Part shown: piece by piece, positions 48,901-61,500 of the stretch
Position numbering within the stretch: position 1 is the first letter of the stretch
Layout of the letters: each line of letters begins with the position of its first letter
NCBI GenBank assembly: GCA_022829145.1
Contig: CM040765.1
Location: 14,285,792-14,349,791, forward strand
Reading direction: 5' to 3'
Source: Albula goreensis
Lineage: Eukaryota; Chordata; Actinopteri; Albuliformes; Albulidae
Length of the DNA: 64,000 nucleotides
Translations under genes and position numbers: made by a program
The notes under the pieces: model-generated
Told to the model about the DNA's origin: nothing
Seen by the model: only the letters and a program-made list of their open reading frames with translations
The model's database searches: none

Positions 48901-49508
48901 ACACAGCATGTGAGGGCTGCAGAGCTCAGATAAAGAGCATATCCAATTCAAGTCAGCCAAGCTTATTTTGTGTTTTTGATTTTCCCATTTTCATAGAGTA
49001 AGTGTTTCTTATCTGGAGGAGTTGGTATAACCACATTGTAAGAATTTGTTTTAGGTCATGATGTTGTTTGTTTAAGCCTAGGTTTTTTTTGGATTGTGGA
49101 GTACATTGTGTGTCTGAATTGGTTAAATGAGTACAGGTATGTATTCTGCTTGCTTTGCAATGAAGCACATTCTTTTGAGTGTGTGTGAGTGTGTGAATAT
49201 GTGTGAGTGTACAAGTGTGAGTGCAATTGTGGTTTCCAATGTTTACACTTGTGTCCCTTTTTGTGTTTGTGCACGCTTGCGTTCGTGAGCGTGTGTGTGT
49301 TTTTCAAGGCAGAGAAGTCCCACTGAAATGAGCTTGTGAGTGGGGTCGGGTTTGGTCAGGCTAGCAGCTGGAGTAGTGGAGGAGTACCGTGCTCACTGCT
49401 ATCTGATAAACTGTAAGTTCCCACACATCTCACAGACCAGCCCACTTCCCAACGCCAGTGTTTCCCAATGTTGGCACAAGGCTTAGGAAAGAAAGCTTAC
49501 TGTTTGTG

Positions 49509-49553
<45 letters not shown>

Positions 49554-52500
49554 TATGCACACGTGTGTGTGTGTGCATGTGTGTGTGTGTGTATGAGTAT
49601 GCACATGTGTGTGAGTGTGCATGTGTGTTTTAACCAAACTAGATTGCATGTTTTGCTTTTTGGAGCACATGTGGACACACCCTCCCGTTTTCTGACCACT
49701 GGGATGTCGCTGTACTGTAGTTTAGCAGTCCTGCAGACTGCTCTGCTGGTGCAAACAAAGACAATGTATCTAAGACTTTACAGATGTGTCCTCAGCTGCA
49801 GCCAGTTAGGAATCTCTGAGGTCTGTGAGTGGGATGGGGGATCGTCTATAGTTTCTTGGTCTCTGAACCACAGTGGTTCCCAAACTGCGGGTCAGGACTC
49901 ATGGGTGGGCCACAGGAGGGGTGGAGGTAGGTTTGCAGAGATATGCATTGCAAAAATAGCTATTATGCATAAAACACATTCCACTGCTATTCACAGCAGT
50001 GAGATTACAGTGGTCTCCACCAAATTCTTTAACAAGGTGAAACATCATGTCCTCAAAACTGGAAGAGGAACTGCTATAATATAAGGCTACTTCATCAGCA
50101 AAGTATCTTGCTTCAGGTAAAGAGTGCATTAAAACTTACTAATTTAACCATTACAAAATCACAAATGCATCAAAAATTTGATGTGGCTAACTCTGCGGAC
50201 ATTTTGTAGTCATTGCTGGTAGGACCCAGCTTAGACATTTGTAAGACTTTGCTGGGGCAGTTTGTAAAAATGTGACATGTTTGACACACAACTCCTTTCC
50301 GATTATGTCTGAATCACCAGTTTGAATCAGTGCTAGAGAAGTAGAAGCCTAGCACACAAGGGCACACAATGAGTGCAATTCTTTTTTACTCACCAAGAGA
50401 GAGTCAGGCGATCAGTAACCCCGCGGTCCTTCGCTGAATTTCTGGTAGTGGGGCATGGACCCCTCCCCTCCTATGGCTGGAACTGCAGAGCTCTGGAGGG
50501 CCACTGCTGTGCGGTGGCCATAACTCATCCACATCACAGAGTGAAGGTCCACCTGTGTGTAGCTGAGTCCTGGGTGAGTCAGCGTGTGAAAACTTCTCTG
50601 GGATTTAATGCTCTGAGCGAGGCTGGAGCCGCAAGGGGCAGAGGGGTGAATGTATCATCCTCTCTGAATTTGGGAGGGGTTCAGTGTCTGTCTGCGGTTC
50701 CCATGTCCCTCAGGACCTCCAGTGGTCTCTCTGCATGGGGCAGTGCCCTCCAGGAGATGCCCTTTATGGCTTTCCTGGTTGAAGGTCAGGGGGTGTCAGG
50801 CTGGCTTAGAGGGCCCGAGGTTTGTGGCTTCACACCGTCACGGTTGATTCCGTGGCTGTTGGGGCTGAGTTTCGAGTTTCACTGAGAAAGAAAAAAACTA
50901 TGCTCAGGATTAGCAAAAATTCTTATTTTTTAATCTTCTGGTAAATAAATTTATTCATATGCAGTTGAAACTTTGAATTGAGTGTGTTGAGTTGAGTGTG
51001 TTTCTGGAACATGATTAGTGTACTTTTTAAGTTTCCCTGCGTTTAAACTGCAGAAGAGGAGAACTTGCTTCCTACTCTTTGTGAAAGATTCCATAGGAGA
51101 TGTGCGCTTTACGGGGCAGCCTAAAACGGGAGGCATAGCCACACCTGTCTTACAGTATATTCTTCATTACTGAAAAATACATTTGCCCTCTCTCTTGCAG
51201 CCTAGGCTATATTCTCCATCACCTTCAAAATGCATTTGTCATCTATTAATTTCCATTCAAAACATTTTAAAACCATCCTGTGATGAAATGACTGCAGATA
51301 TAGAATAGAGTGTCCCTGCGATTGCACTACAGAATTAGACAGCGATATTTCATTGTAGTGCATTTTAGAAAGTTTCATAATTGTAATACAAGGTTTCCAA
51401 ATGCACATATCCTTCACAAGTCCTCTGCAAACAAATAGTCATTAGCTACATACAGGCATTACATTTACATAGTACATTGGGTAATATAATACCTGTCCAA
51501 TATTGAGGTAAATTCTGCATCATTTAAAACAACAAAAGAGATATATCAAGGGTGGGCAAGGAAGTCAGTATCTTTTTCTGAATTTAATGCATAATATAAT
51601 ATTTGCAGAAGGCTTTGTCGTTGAGGGGGCTTGAATTGCTCTACTGTTGCTTCAGATGATGTTGGGTTGATGGGATGACGTTAGGATTGTTTTTGTTTTT
51701 TGCTGTGGACAGAATGCATGGAGCACTAGGAATCTGACATTCCAAACCTGAGACATGAATAAAATAAAAATGACAAGGAATTTAACAGCTATGTCTGCCA
51801 GTAGCTTGCTGACTGGCTGCACTGTTCTGGACTGTTTGGGTGTTGTGCAAGCTTGTGTGTGTGTGCATGTATATGTTGTGTATATTGTGTTTGTATGCCC
51901 CCGCCCCACACAATCCCCTGCTCAGTGTAACTATTCAGGTTTGCCCACATGTGAGAAATGCTTGTTATTCCCTGCAAGCTGACAGAAGCCAAGTGCAGAG
52001 TCCTGCAGGAATCTCCCCAGGCAACCGTCTCCATGGTCCCTGGGCTGTATCTGTGTCCTTAGAGAGAGTGTGAGGGCGAAGAGGGGGAAAAAGAGAGAAG
52101 GAGGTAGTAAAAGGAAGAAAGAGGGAGGACTGTTATTTTGATTTGTCTCACGAATTCTAGCATTGTTTTTAACAGCTGTTACAATCTTTTATAATCAACA
52201 ATCTGTTCAGCAGATACCCGTACATTGATGTGTTTATTTTTACACCATATAAAACACTTATACAGAGCAATCTTTACTGAAATGATTGTGGAGAAAACAC
52301 CATGCTCTAAGGTGCTCCAGGATACAACAGTAGTGTCCTGCCTGGAGATGTAGCCCAAAAGCCAGGCTGCTACAGGCTCAGTTCCCTAACGCTGTGCTGT
52401 TAACAGTTATAGTTAATGTTGAAAATAAAGCAAAGCCAAGCTGAAAAATCCACTCCCTGAGAATAAATGATTTATTGACCATCTCCTCAAGCAGGATGTT

Positions 52501-55500
52501 TTAACCCCAGGGTAGTGTTTATCAGAGTGGATCGAAGCGGTGTCCTACTTACGGGACAACTGTAGATCAACGTGAAGCAAAATCAGGATTCTGTCAGCCA
52601 TTTTGTTGTGAATTTTCGGACCCTGTAGCCTTATAGCTGCCAACAGGAAAAAATATGTTGTTATGCTGGGGTATTCTTTGTTATCTGACACTTGCTCAAC
52701 TTGTGAAGAATTACAGGAAGAAGGAGACATATTTTCACATATCAAGTAGCTGAAATGCAACTGTTTCTAAAAGGGAACCATTTACATAACTGCAGTTAGC
52801 ATGAATTGATGTCATATCTCACTTAATTTCACCCTGTGTACTTATTATTAAATAAAACAGAAATTAAAATGAATTTATAGCAGAGACAGAATGTTTTCAT
52901 GAGAGAACGGTGGTCAAATTTGTTCAAATGGCTCGGCGGTTAGCTTGTCGTGCATGAGAGCAGAGCTGGTTGTCGGTGCGTCTGACCGAAATCAATAATC
53001 AATAACACTGTGTCCTAATATCCTGGCCCATGCGATACACAGACACATGGATGCAGTCATCTGTCCCCTTCTGGGTCGCTACTAACGATTTTGCCCTGCC
53101 CTCTGCTCTACATTCCCCTCCCCTGTCTCCCTCGTGGCAGCTAGGATTTTCACGCGTCACGGAAACGGTGGCATCGGAGGCCTTTGAGCAAGCTCCTGGC
53201 AAGGCAGGGTTCAGCAAAAGTTAGCCTCACTGGACAGGCTAATATCTGTATCTGTATACAGTCACATTGCTAAAAGATCGACATAACGTGTAACATATTT
53301 CTACTTTGAGCCTGACAAACTACCATGCCTCTTGTGACATAACACAATCCTCAGGGATGTGCTTTGTTACTAGTTCATGATTGCATGTAGAGAGGACTCT
53401 CAGTCGAAGCGGCTATTCAGTGACAGGAAATTCCCTGTTGGTTCTTCTGTAATAAATATACAAAATTAAATATGCAAACTTTTCTGAGCCAATGAAATTC
53501 ACCCTTAGAAATTTGAGGGCACCAATAAGCTTGGAGGTAGCCTTTGCTCAAATAATAAATACATGTTTTCCTGATGCTCTGTGAAAGATTGAGTGTCTGG
53601 AAGTGAGACTCCATCACTTCAAAAGAGACAGATTAATTTGGAAATACTAAGTATACTGAGAAATATACTATGTCTCAAACAGAAGCAGAGGACTTGATGA
53701 TTTGCAGCTGATGGTATGTGGAAATGTTCAGCAGAAAAGCCAAATGACAGGGGTTAATTTGATCATGTTTTTTTTTTTTACTATTTTCAAAAATGTAATT
53801 ATTATTATTACCGGGTACCTATTTTTCCTGGTTAATCAGAAAGTACAGATGTATCTGGATGCTAAATGTCTTAGCAGGATACAGATGACTGGGGTATTCC
53901 TTAGGGATGCACATCGACAGTCTTTGACAGCTGAAAAGAGGAGTGAGTGTTCAGCAAAAAAAATACGAGCTCCCTAGGGACAGCAAGGGCTTGAAATCCC
54001 TATTTTCTAATTAAGTCTGGAAAAATCTGAAAAAGCATACCCCCCAAAAAAGGAAGGTTCCAACTGTGTAGAAAGATAATTGGAATATGAAGCATTCCAG
54101 TGTTTTCTTTGTTTCTTTGCAGTGAGGTTAGGTTTTCTTCTTCCATCAGCGGGATGAGTTTGGCAGGAGACGGACTATGGGTGTCAGAGGAGGGTGTCCA
54201 GGGGTGGGTGGGAGGGGGAACAGCATAGGGAGAGGGAGAGTAAACAGAGAGTAACCCATGATCTCACTGGCATTGTTGATCCTTGAAAGAAGTGGGTTTC
54301 CAGTGGCAGTCTACCCGGCTCCCCACAGAAAAGAATCCCCAAGGCAGAATTGTAAATTCTAAATTCCAAAGCAGGGATTCTGGAATCTGGGGGAGGTGTA
54401 AGCGAGAGGCTAATTGTCCCGTTATGTTACATGAAAGCCTGAGAAAGCTTTGCATATTGTGGCACTCGCTCTAGTAGCGCTTTCCCTCTGCATCTCAGTG
54501 TGTTTAAACCTGTCCAGACGAACCGGTTCTGTTCTTTCTTGAGGGCCAGGAGCGGAGTGCTAGCAGACTGCCAGTGATGCTGATTTGATATGAGTAGACT
54601 TGGACTAGATCTCTCATCTTGGCTGTTTTGACGGGTAGATGAGCTTAGTCACTGGGTGAGAGTGAGAAGGCTGCAAGTATCGTCAGACACAAAGACACTG
54701 ACATCCTTCGTTCCATCACTGTTTGGCCTCCATGCTGCTGATAGTGTCTGGATAGCTCTGTTAGCTTTTCTGGCCTCAGCTCCCTGCAGTCATGTTTTTG
54801 ATGGTGGACTTGATTAGTCCAGGGTGAATATATATTTTCAAGTACACTTAGAACAGGCTTATTAAGAAAGCATAATGGGAGGGTGCAGGCATATCGCATT
54901 GGAGTGTGAAATTCGTCAGTCTCATAGGTATTAACCAAGTGAGGTTTGCCATAAATTAACATACCTTCCCCAAATCTCTCCCTTTATCTCTCTCCCTACC
55001 CCCTCTCCCTTTCCCTTGTTCTCTCTCTGTACCCCATTTTCCACCATCTCTCCCTCTTCCTCTGTCTCTCTCTCTCTCACTCAACCCCCACTTTCCCTCA
55101 CCTTTCTCTTATCTTCCCCCTCATCCTCACTCTGTTTCTCTACCCCTCTTTCTCTCCCTCTGTCTTAGAGAGGTCTGTTGTGGAGGTTAGCTGATGCCAT
55201 GTGGAGGTTGAGTGCTGTTCACCAGGGCCCCAAGTCCAACCGCATGGAGCAGCGGCTGGTAAGTGTCGCCATGGCAGCGCGCCCTCGGCTTACACGGGCC
55301 CATGTGGGGAAAGCACTAGTCTGTGCGCTCTGTATTGGGTTTGCCCTCACACTTAGTCACATATTACACTGTCACTCAGAGCAACTTTACTGAAGTAATG
55401 TCACAGTTCACATTTTTACAAACTACCCACATAAAGAAGATGAAAGTTTGCTGTCTCTTAGAAGCCACATCGTAATGACGTACTATATGATATACAGATG

Positions 55501-58500
55501 TTGTGTTCTTCAATTTTTATTGTATAAGAACAAAGAAGGACATTTGGTTAATTCAAGCTATACCAGCATAATGTTCTCAAAAGTAATGTTTTGGAATCTT
55601 GAATCCACAATTGCTGGTACAGCTGTTTTTTTGCATAAGTAATTTCTTACGGTAAGTATCTTACTGAAGAGCACAGCAGCAATGCCCAGTGAGGGGATCA
55701 GAGCACAGTGACAGGGTGTGCTTCCATCCATCTGCTGTCTGTTCAGGATGTGGAGTTTCGGCAGTACTCCCTGCGCACCCTCATGGACCAGGATGTGCTC
55801 CTACAGGAGGACGTGGAGTTGATCGAGCTGCTGGACCCCAGCGTGCTCTCTACAAGATCATCCTCCTCCCGCGCCACCGTTTCCCTGCCTGGGAACAGAT
55901 TCCTCACCCCCTCCATCTGGTACTGCCCTGCCCCTCCCTGCTCGGCTCCTGTGTCTGTGTGTCACTGTCTCCTTTCTCCCGTGTATCCTCCCCTGCCTGC
56001 CTGCCTGCCGTCTCATTTCCACTCTCTCAGTACCCCACTCTCTGTCTGCATTTTGATCCCATTAACCCACTCTCTTTATCTCTCTTATCTCTCTGCAAAA
56101 AGCTGCCTGCTGCTGGCCAAACTGCATCTGTTTCTCTGCCTGTGTCTTCTCTCTTTTTTTTGCGTCTCCAGTCCAGTTCAATTAAATGTGAAATCTTTAC
56201 TGGCATTACATATTGTACCGAACATGTCAGACATGCAGGTTGTCAGCAGTTTTTAACATGTTCAAATGATTATATTTTTTAATCAGTTTTTTAATGTTTT
56301 TTAATGATTTATTTGACATTTCTTCCTGCACATAGCCATAACTTGTATCGTTGTAACAATAATTATATAATTATGCATGAAAATGAAAAGTATGTTTCGA
56401 TTAACTGTACTTAATTGGATTTCATGCCCACACTGGGTAAAAAAACTTTGTCTCCATTTTTGAGTTTGATTCATGAATAAAAAACTTAATTTGTCCACTG
56501 TCAGTGTTTAATGGTTCTGTGACTAATGATTTCATCCAAGATACCATGTAACTAACCATCGTTTTTATGCCGTATAACAGTAAAACAGCCTTTTCTAATT
56601 CCCAGATGAGATGTATTTTGGAGATGCGAGGTTTTTTTCAAACCAGTGACAAGCAGCTGCTCTTGCAAAGTGTTACAAGAAGAGTTCAAAATATGGCAAT
56701 CGTTGGAGGAAGGAGCAAGCTCTGATACTGGGCATACATCTCCCACTTTAAAGTGTCATTACAGTGTACTGAAAGGTTTTCTACGGTGTACTATATACTG
56801 AACGGTGTGATTTCCAACACAGCTGATGAATCAGAGAGAATGAAGAGGGTGTACTTCACTCAAAGCTAACAGACGGGGGACACACTGACAGTCACGTTGT
56901 CATGTTGTCTCTCTGCAGGGACGTCTCAGGCCTGGTGGCCTTTGTTGCGGTGTTGGCGGGCCTGAGGTCCGTGGCGGAGGGGCCGGGCCTGGCAGTGCTG
57001 GTGCCCTGGGCCCTGGCTCTGGCTGGCTTCCTGCTGGTGCGGGGGGTGGGGCTTTGGAAGGCAGCGCAGTTGGGTGCAACCATGCGGGCCCGCGGAGCGC
57101 AGCTAGAGCGCCTGGCGCTGGACAGCCGGGCCCTGACGGGGCTCATCCGAAAGTCACTGCGCCTCATCCAGGAGACGGAGGTCATCTCGCGCGGGTTCAC
57201 GCTGTGAGTGTCCGCTCGTCTTGCTAGCCCTGTAGCCCGTAGCCCGTCTTTTCAATGTTTCCCTCCCCACTCCACTCCTCTACATTTCTCACCAAACTTA
57301 ATCATACTACATTCAAAGCATATCTTAAACACTCCTATGCAGTGCAATCTACACAGCATGCGGCCATTTTCCACTCAACCCATTAACGCACCTGGATATT
57401 TTACACAGGCTGGTTCAGATTAGATACTTTGCTCAAGGGTACAACAGCAGTGCCCCACCTAGGAGATTAACTTGCAGCCTCTGTACTATGACCCCAGGTC
57501 CTTGACCATTCACTGCACTGCTTCCCCATGACCCACGTGGGAGGGGGTATCTGAGACAGAGAAAGGACGGGAGTCTTCCTGAACATTCTGGGAGGTCTGG
57601 CTGTTTGTCAGATTCTCCCTTTTTGGCTGTTCACCCCAGACAGCTTTGGGCTTTGGGTAGCCTGTCCAAAAACACATTCCCACTTAAAGAAAACTTACAG
57701 CCGTCAACACCAAACAGTGCACTCACCCAAGCAGATTCTCAGTGCATCTCTTCACTATGCAAGTCTCTGTTTGAAGCAAACAGATGAAAACATCAACAAT
57801 TAATGGCTGGGCTGCTCTGTTTCACTGGATCAGTATAAAAAGGAGATGCAAGTTCCACACCTTATTATCTTATTCCACACTTGCTGAAACGCAGCCATGA
57901 CTGTAACACATTAATTACTGTGATTAATTAGCTCACATACTAATTTACTCATCTGGGGTGCTCTTTGGAGCGCTTACTACATGATTCCATGTACACTTTT
58001 CAGTTCATACCCCAAATTTATATCGGCTAACTGGGTGACCACTAAACCGTTTCTTTCCTGACACTTTTCACTTCATATTCTCCCCTTGCACACTCCTGTG
58101 ACATCATATCCTGCATCTTAGTCCTGCTGCTAGACTGTAAATGTTGCCTGTTTGTGTAGTGTATTGTATGTGTCTTGACAGATGTCTTGTCTGTGTCTGT
58201 TGTCAGTTTTGTGTGTTATATCATCAGAATGTTCTCTGTATGCATGCCTTTTGTTTCAGGAGCTTACATTGCGAGTGTGTTTTTGTATAAAATCTATCGA
58301 GTTGCATTTACATAGAGCAATATTAAATTAATGAATTTTGTTGTATTGGGTAGTGTGTGTTGGGTACCATTTCTTTGAGTGTGGTAATGTGGGACATTTA
58401 TAGAGTAATGTTCCAGTTTTAGCACTAGTGAGTCATGAATTACACATTACATTGTCGTGTGTGTTACGTGCACAGTTGTGAGTAGCATACTTGTGTGTTC

Positions 58501-61500
58501 TGTTGGCAGAGTAGAGCTGCAAAGCTGTACTGAATAATATTTTTAAGATGCTGCATTCCATTGCACATAGTATTGCCCAGATTTCAAAGCTTTTTTTTCA
58601 GTCTACTGTTGTGCTTTGTGAAGTGTGTCGTTTAGTATAGTATAGTATAGTCACATGCATTGTGCGTTATCGTCAATAAAATAAACTGTTGTATGTGGCT
58701 AATATAAGGTGCTATTAATGTAAAGTGTTGTGTGTTGTGTGTTGTCACGTTTTGTGTGCTGTAGTGCAGTCATTCATCACATGCTAGGCAAAGCATTGTG
58801 TGTTGTTCGTAGCATAGTACAGTGTTGTGTGTTGTGTAAAATAGAGTATCACGTGCTTTGTGTAGTGTAGTCAAAGCGTTATGTGTTGTGTGTAGTGACA
58901 GAGCTGATCTGGGGACGTCTGCACAGTTGTATCACATTTCACTTCTCAAGTTTGCTCGACAGGGTCAGTGCGGCCTGTCCTCTTAACAAAGCTGGGGGGC
59001 AGCAGCGTGGCCAGCAGCTCCTGGGTCTGCGGAAGGCCTCCTACAGGGCCCTGCACTCCGCCTTCAGGGCCTCCCGCCTGGCCACCTGCCACATGCTCAA
59101 GTCATATCCTTCTGCGCCAACCCCAGAGCCCACCTCTCCCTCCCCCCTTCCCCCACTGTGCACCATGGCAACCGCTGCAGGAAACAGGGTCGCTCCCGCC
59201 TAGCCTGGTCAGACTAGAGCAGAGAGCCGGGAAGGAACCTCTCTGAACCTGCAACATCCTTCCTCTCCTCTCCTTCTCTACCACTTTTCTTCATCTCTCT
59301 CTTTATCAGTCCTGCACATCCTAATCTCTCTCTCTCTGGCTCTGTTTCTTTCCCTCTCTCTTTTTCATTCTTGTACAGTCTTTATGGTGGGATGTCTCTT
59401 TCTTTCTTGTCCCTTCTATCTTCTATTACTCTTTTCTTTCAAAAGAACCTCCAGAGATTCAGTGTCTGAACCCTCCCCTCCCAAAAGAGCAGCCAGTCAG
59501 CCTTGTCCTCATTACCTGCAAAGGATTTTAAGTTTCTTCAGCTTTTGACTCCACTTACTATAGGATTTTACAGTGGCAAAGCGTTCATTTACAGAGCACT
59601 ATGCTTTGAAGTGTTAATGGATTGAAAGCACTGCCTAGGAATGCATTTAAATGATGGCCCCAAAGCAAAGCAGGTTGTCTGTAATGCATGCAAGCTTTAG
59701 TGTTTTCTACCTAGCCTGACTGTATTGGCCTTAACCCTCTCTGTCACGTATCCGCTGAATTCGGAGATCGACAACGTGACAAACTACCTGTCGACGGTGC
59801 CGCTGAAGGAGCTGGGGCTGGGGCTGGGAGAGGTTCACCTGACAGACGAGCAGGCGCAGGAGCTGACCGACGACTACAGCCTACCTGCACTCAAGGTGTG
59901 CACCTGTCAAACACACCTATCACTTATACCTGTCTTCTCTCACCTTTACCACCCCACCTAAACCTCTCTTCTCACCTATACCAAATGATCTGTGTTTTCT
60001 CACATGTGCCATATCATGTATGTCTGTTTCATCTTACCTGAACTATAAATTGCTACTAATATCACCTGAATATAAGATTTCTTCTTTATTTATTGCACCT
60101 CATTTGTCACATCTTACCATCATACTGTCCGTCCTGGAGTTGAACCCCCCCCAGGGTTTCTGCCTCCATTACAGGACTTGGCAAAGCTATCTCAAGCATT
60201 GACAGAGGGCATCTTTCTCCACAATGGGTGATAGTGGGTGTCTTCCTCCATAGTCCAAGGCAACTTCCTCTATGAGGGTGTCCGTGGCAACCTGCACTAC
60301 GCCACAAATCAACTGAGTTTCCAGTTGGAGACAGGAGATGATTTTTTATATACCTGCATGGGAGAATGTGAGAATGTATGAGGTCAAGAATTTCAGTTTC
60401 ACAGCAATGATTCACTTGAAGGGTGTCTTAAACATTAGCTGGGTATAAACATTAGATGTGTGGTATTTTCTTCCTTATTTTCATTTAAATTTCCTTCCTT
60501 CAGCACCAAATAAGTGCATTTTCTGTTCAACTTTTAACTCCTCTCTGTGTCACTTGCCCTCTCACTATAGCGCAATTTTCTCTTTGCTCAATCAAAGTTT
60601 CCATTTCCTGACCTGACAAATATTTTTGTTGCGAAGGTGACCACAGCGCTGCTGTCCCTAGCTTGTGGAGTGTGATCCTGGCACTTGCGTAGTGTTTACA
60701 GGGACATGACGGAAGGAACCGGCGTTTTATCTAAACAGGACACTGGTGCGCTTCCTTTGGCCACACTTATTCACAGATAACAAGACGATACTAACAGGCC
60801 AATGAAAAGCCCTGGCTTTGTACTCTTGAGCAACACTATATGACCCGAATTGCGTCAGTAAAATATAATTAGCTATAAATATCTAGCTACACTATAAATG
60901 GGTAGATTGTACAGCAGAACGGTGTGCTGATTAAGTTGCTCATGACAATGAATTAAGAGCAGCAGTCAACAGACAAGACAGCAATTTCCAAATGCCAAGC
61001 TCAATTTAAACGGCTTCTGCAAGCACTGTTAGTGAATAAACGTTATCCTTTAACGCACAAAAACACATTAAATGTTTGTCGTGGTACAACATGACACCAT
61101 TGTTTTAGTTTTGTCATGCTGTTCCTTTTCTGGGAAACCTGCTCCCTCAACCTTACACACCTCAAAAACGGACCTGGATGTGTGTAAGTGGTGGAGGCAG
61201 AGCTTTAGGGGTTATGTGTTGTATCAGTCAGCTCTGTTATCTGTGGCCGCAGGGAGTGTTTGACAGCAGAGGTGAGTAGTTCACAAAGATATGTGAAGAT
61301 CTCTCCGCTGAATCATTCCTTTGTCTGAATCATTCGGCTTAGCAGTGCTCTGAGCAGACAGCCATACTGGTTAAGCGTGTGCCAGGATTTACACTGCACC
61401 CACGCCACGCTCACAAGTGACTCGCCCAGTAGTCCTGGGGGCATGTTTGGGTGCCGTCAGAGGGGAAGTTGGCATATCACAGGATATTGTGTCAGGGCAA

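Larger units (their letters stand above)
46513..55168. other. vezt: vezt second intron (8.7 kb)
   Basis: It holds microsatellites, two minus-strand SINEs, a hAT-like end and an orphan open frame of 170 codons at 50373-50885 (plus) in a GC-rich block. GGGGTCAAAGTTCA at 46921-46934 is a DR1 nuclear-receptor site. No further vezt exon is needed by phase. Confidence 0.5.

Noticed and set aside
59700-59760. AG at 59713-59714 as the acceptor of vezt exon 7
   Set aside because: It would add residues absent from vezatin and does not restore the SYPLN junction; the AC acceptor does.
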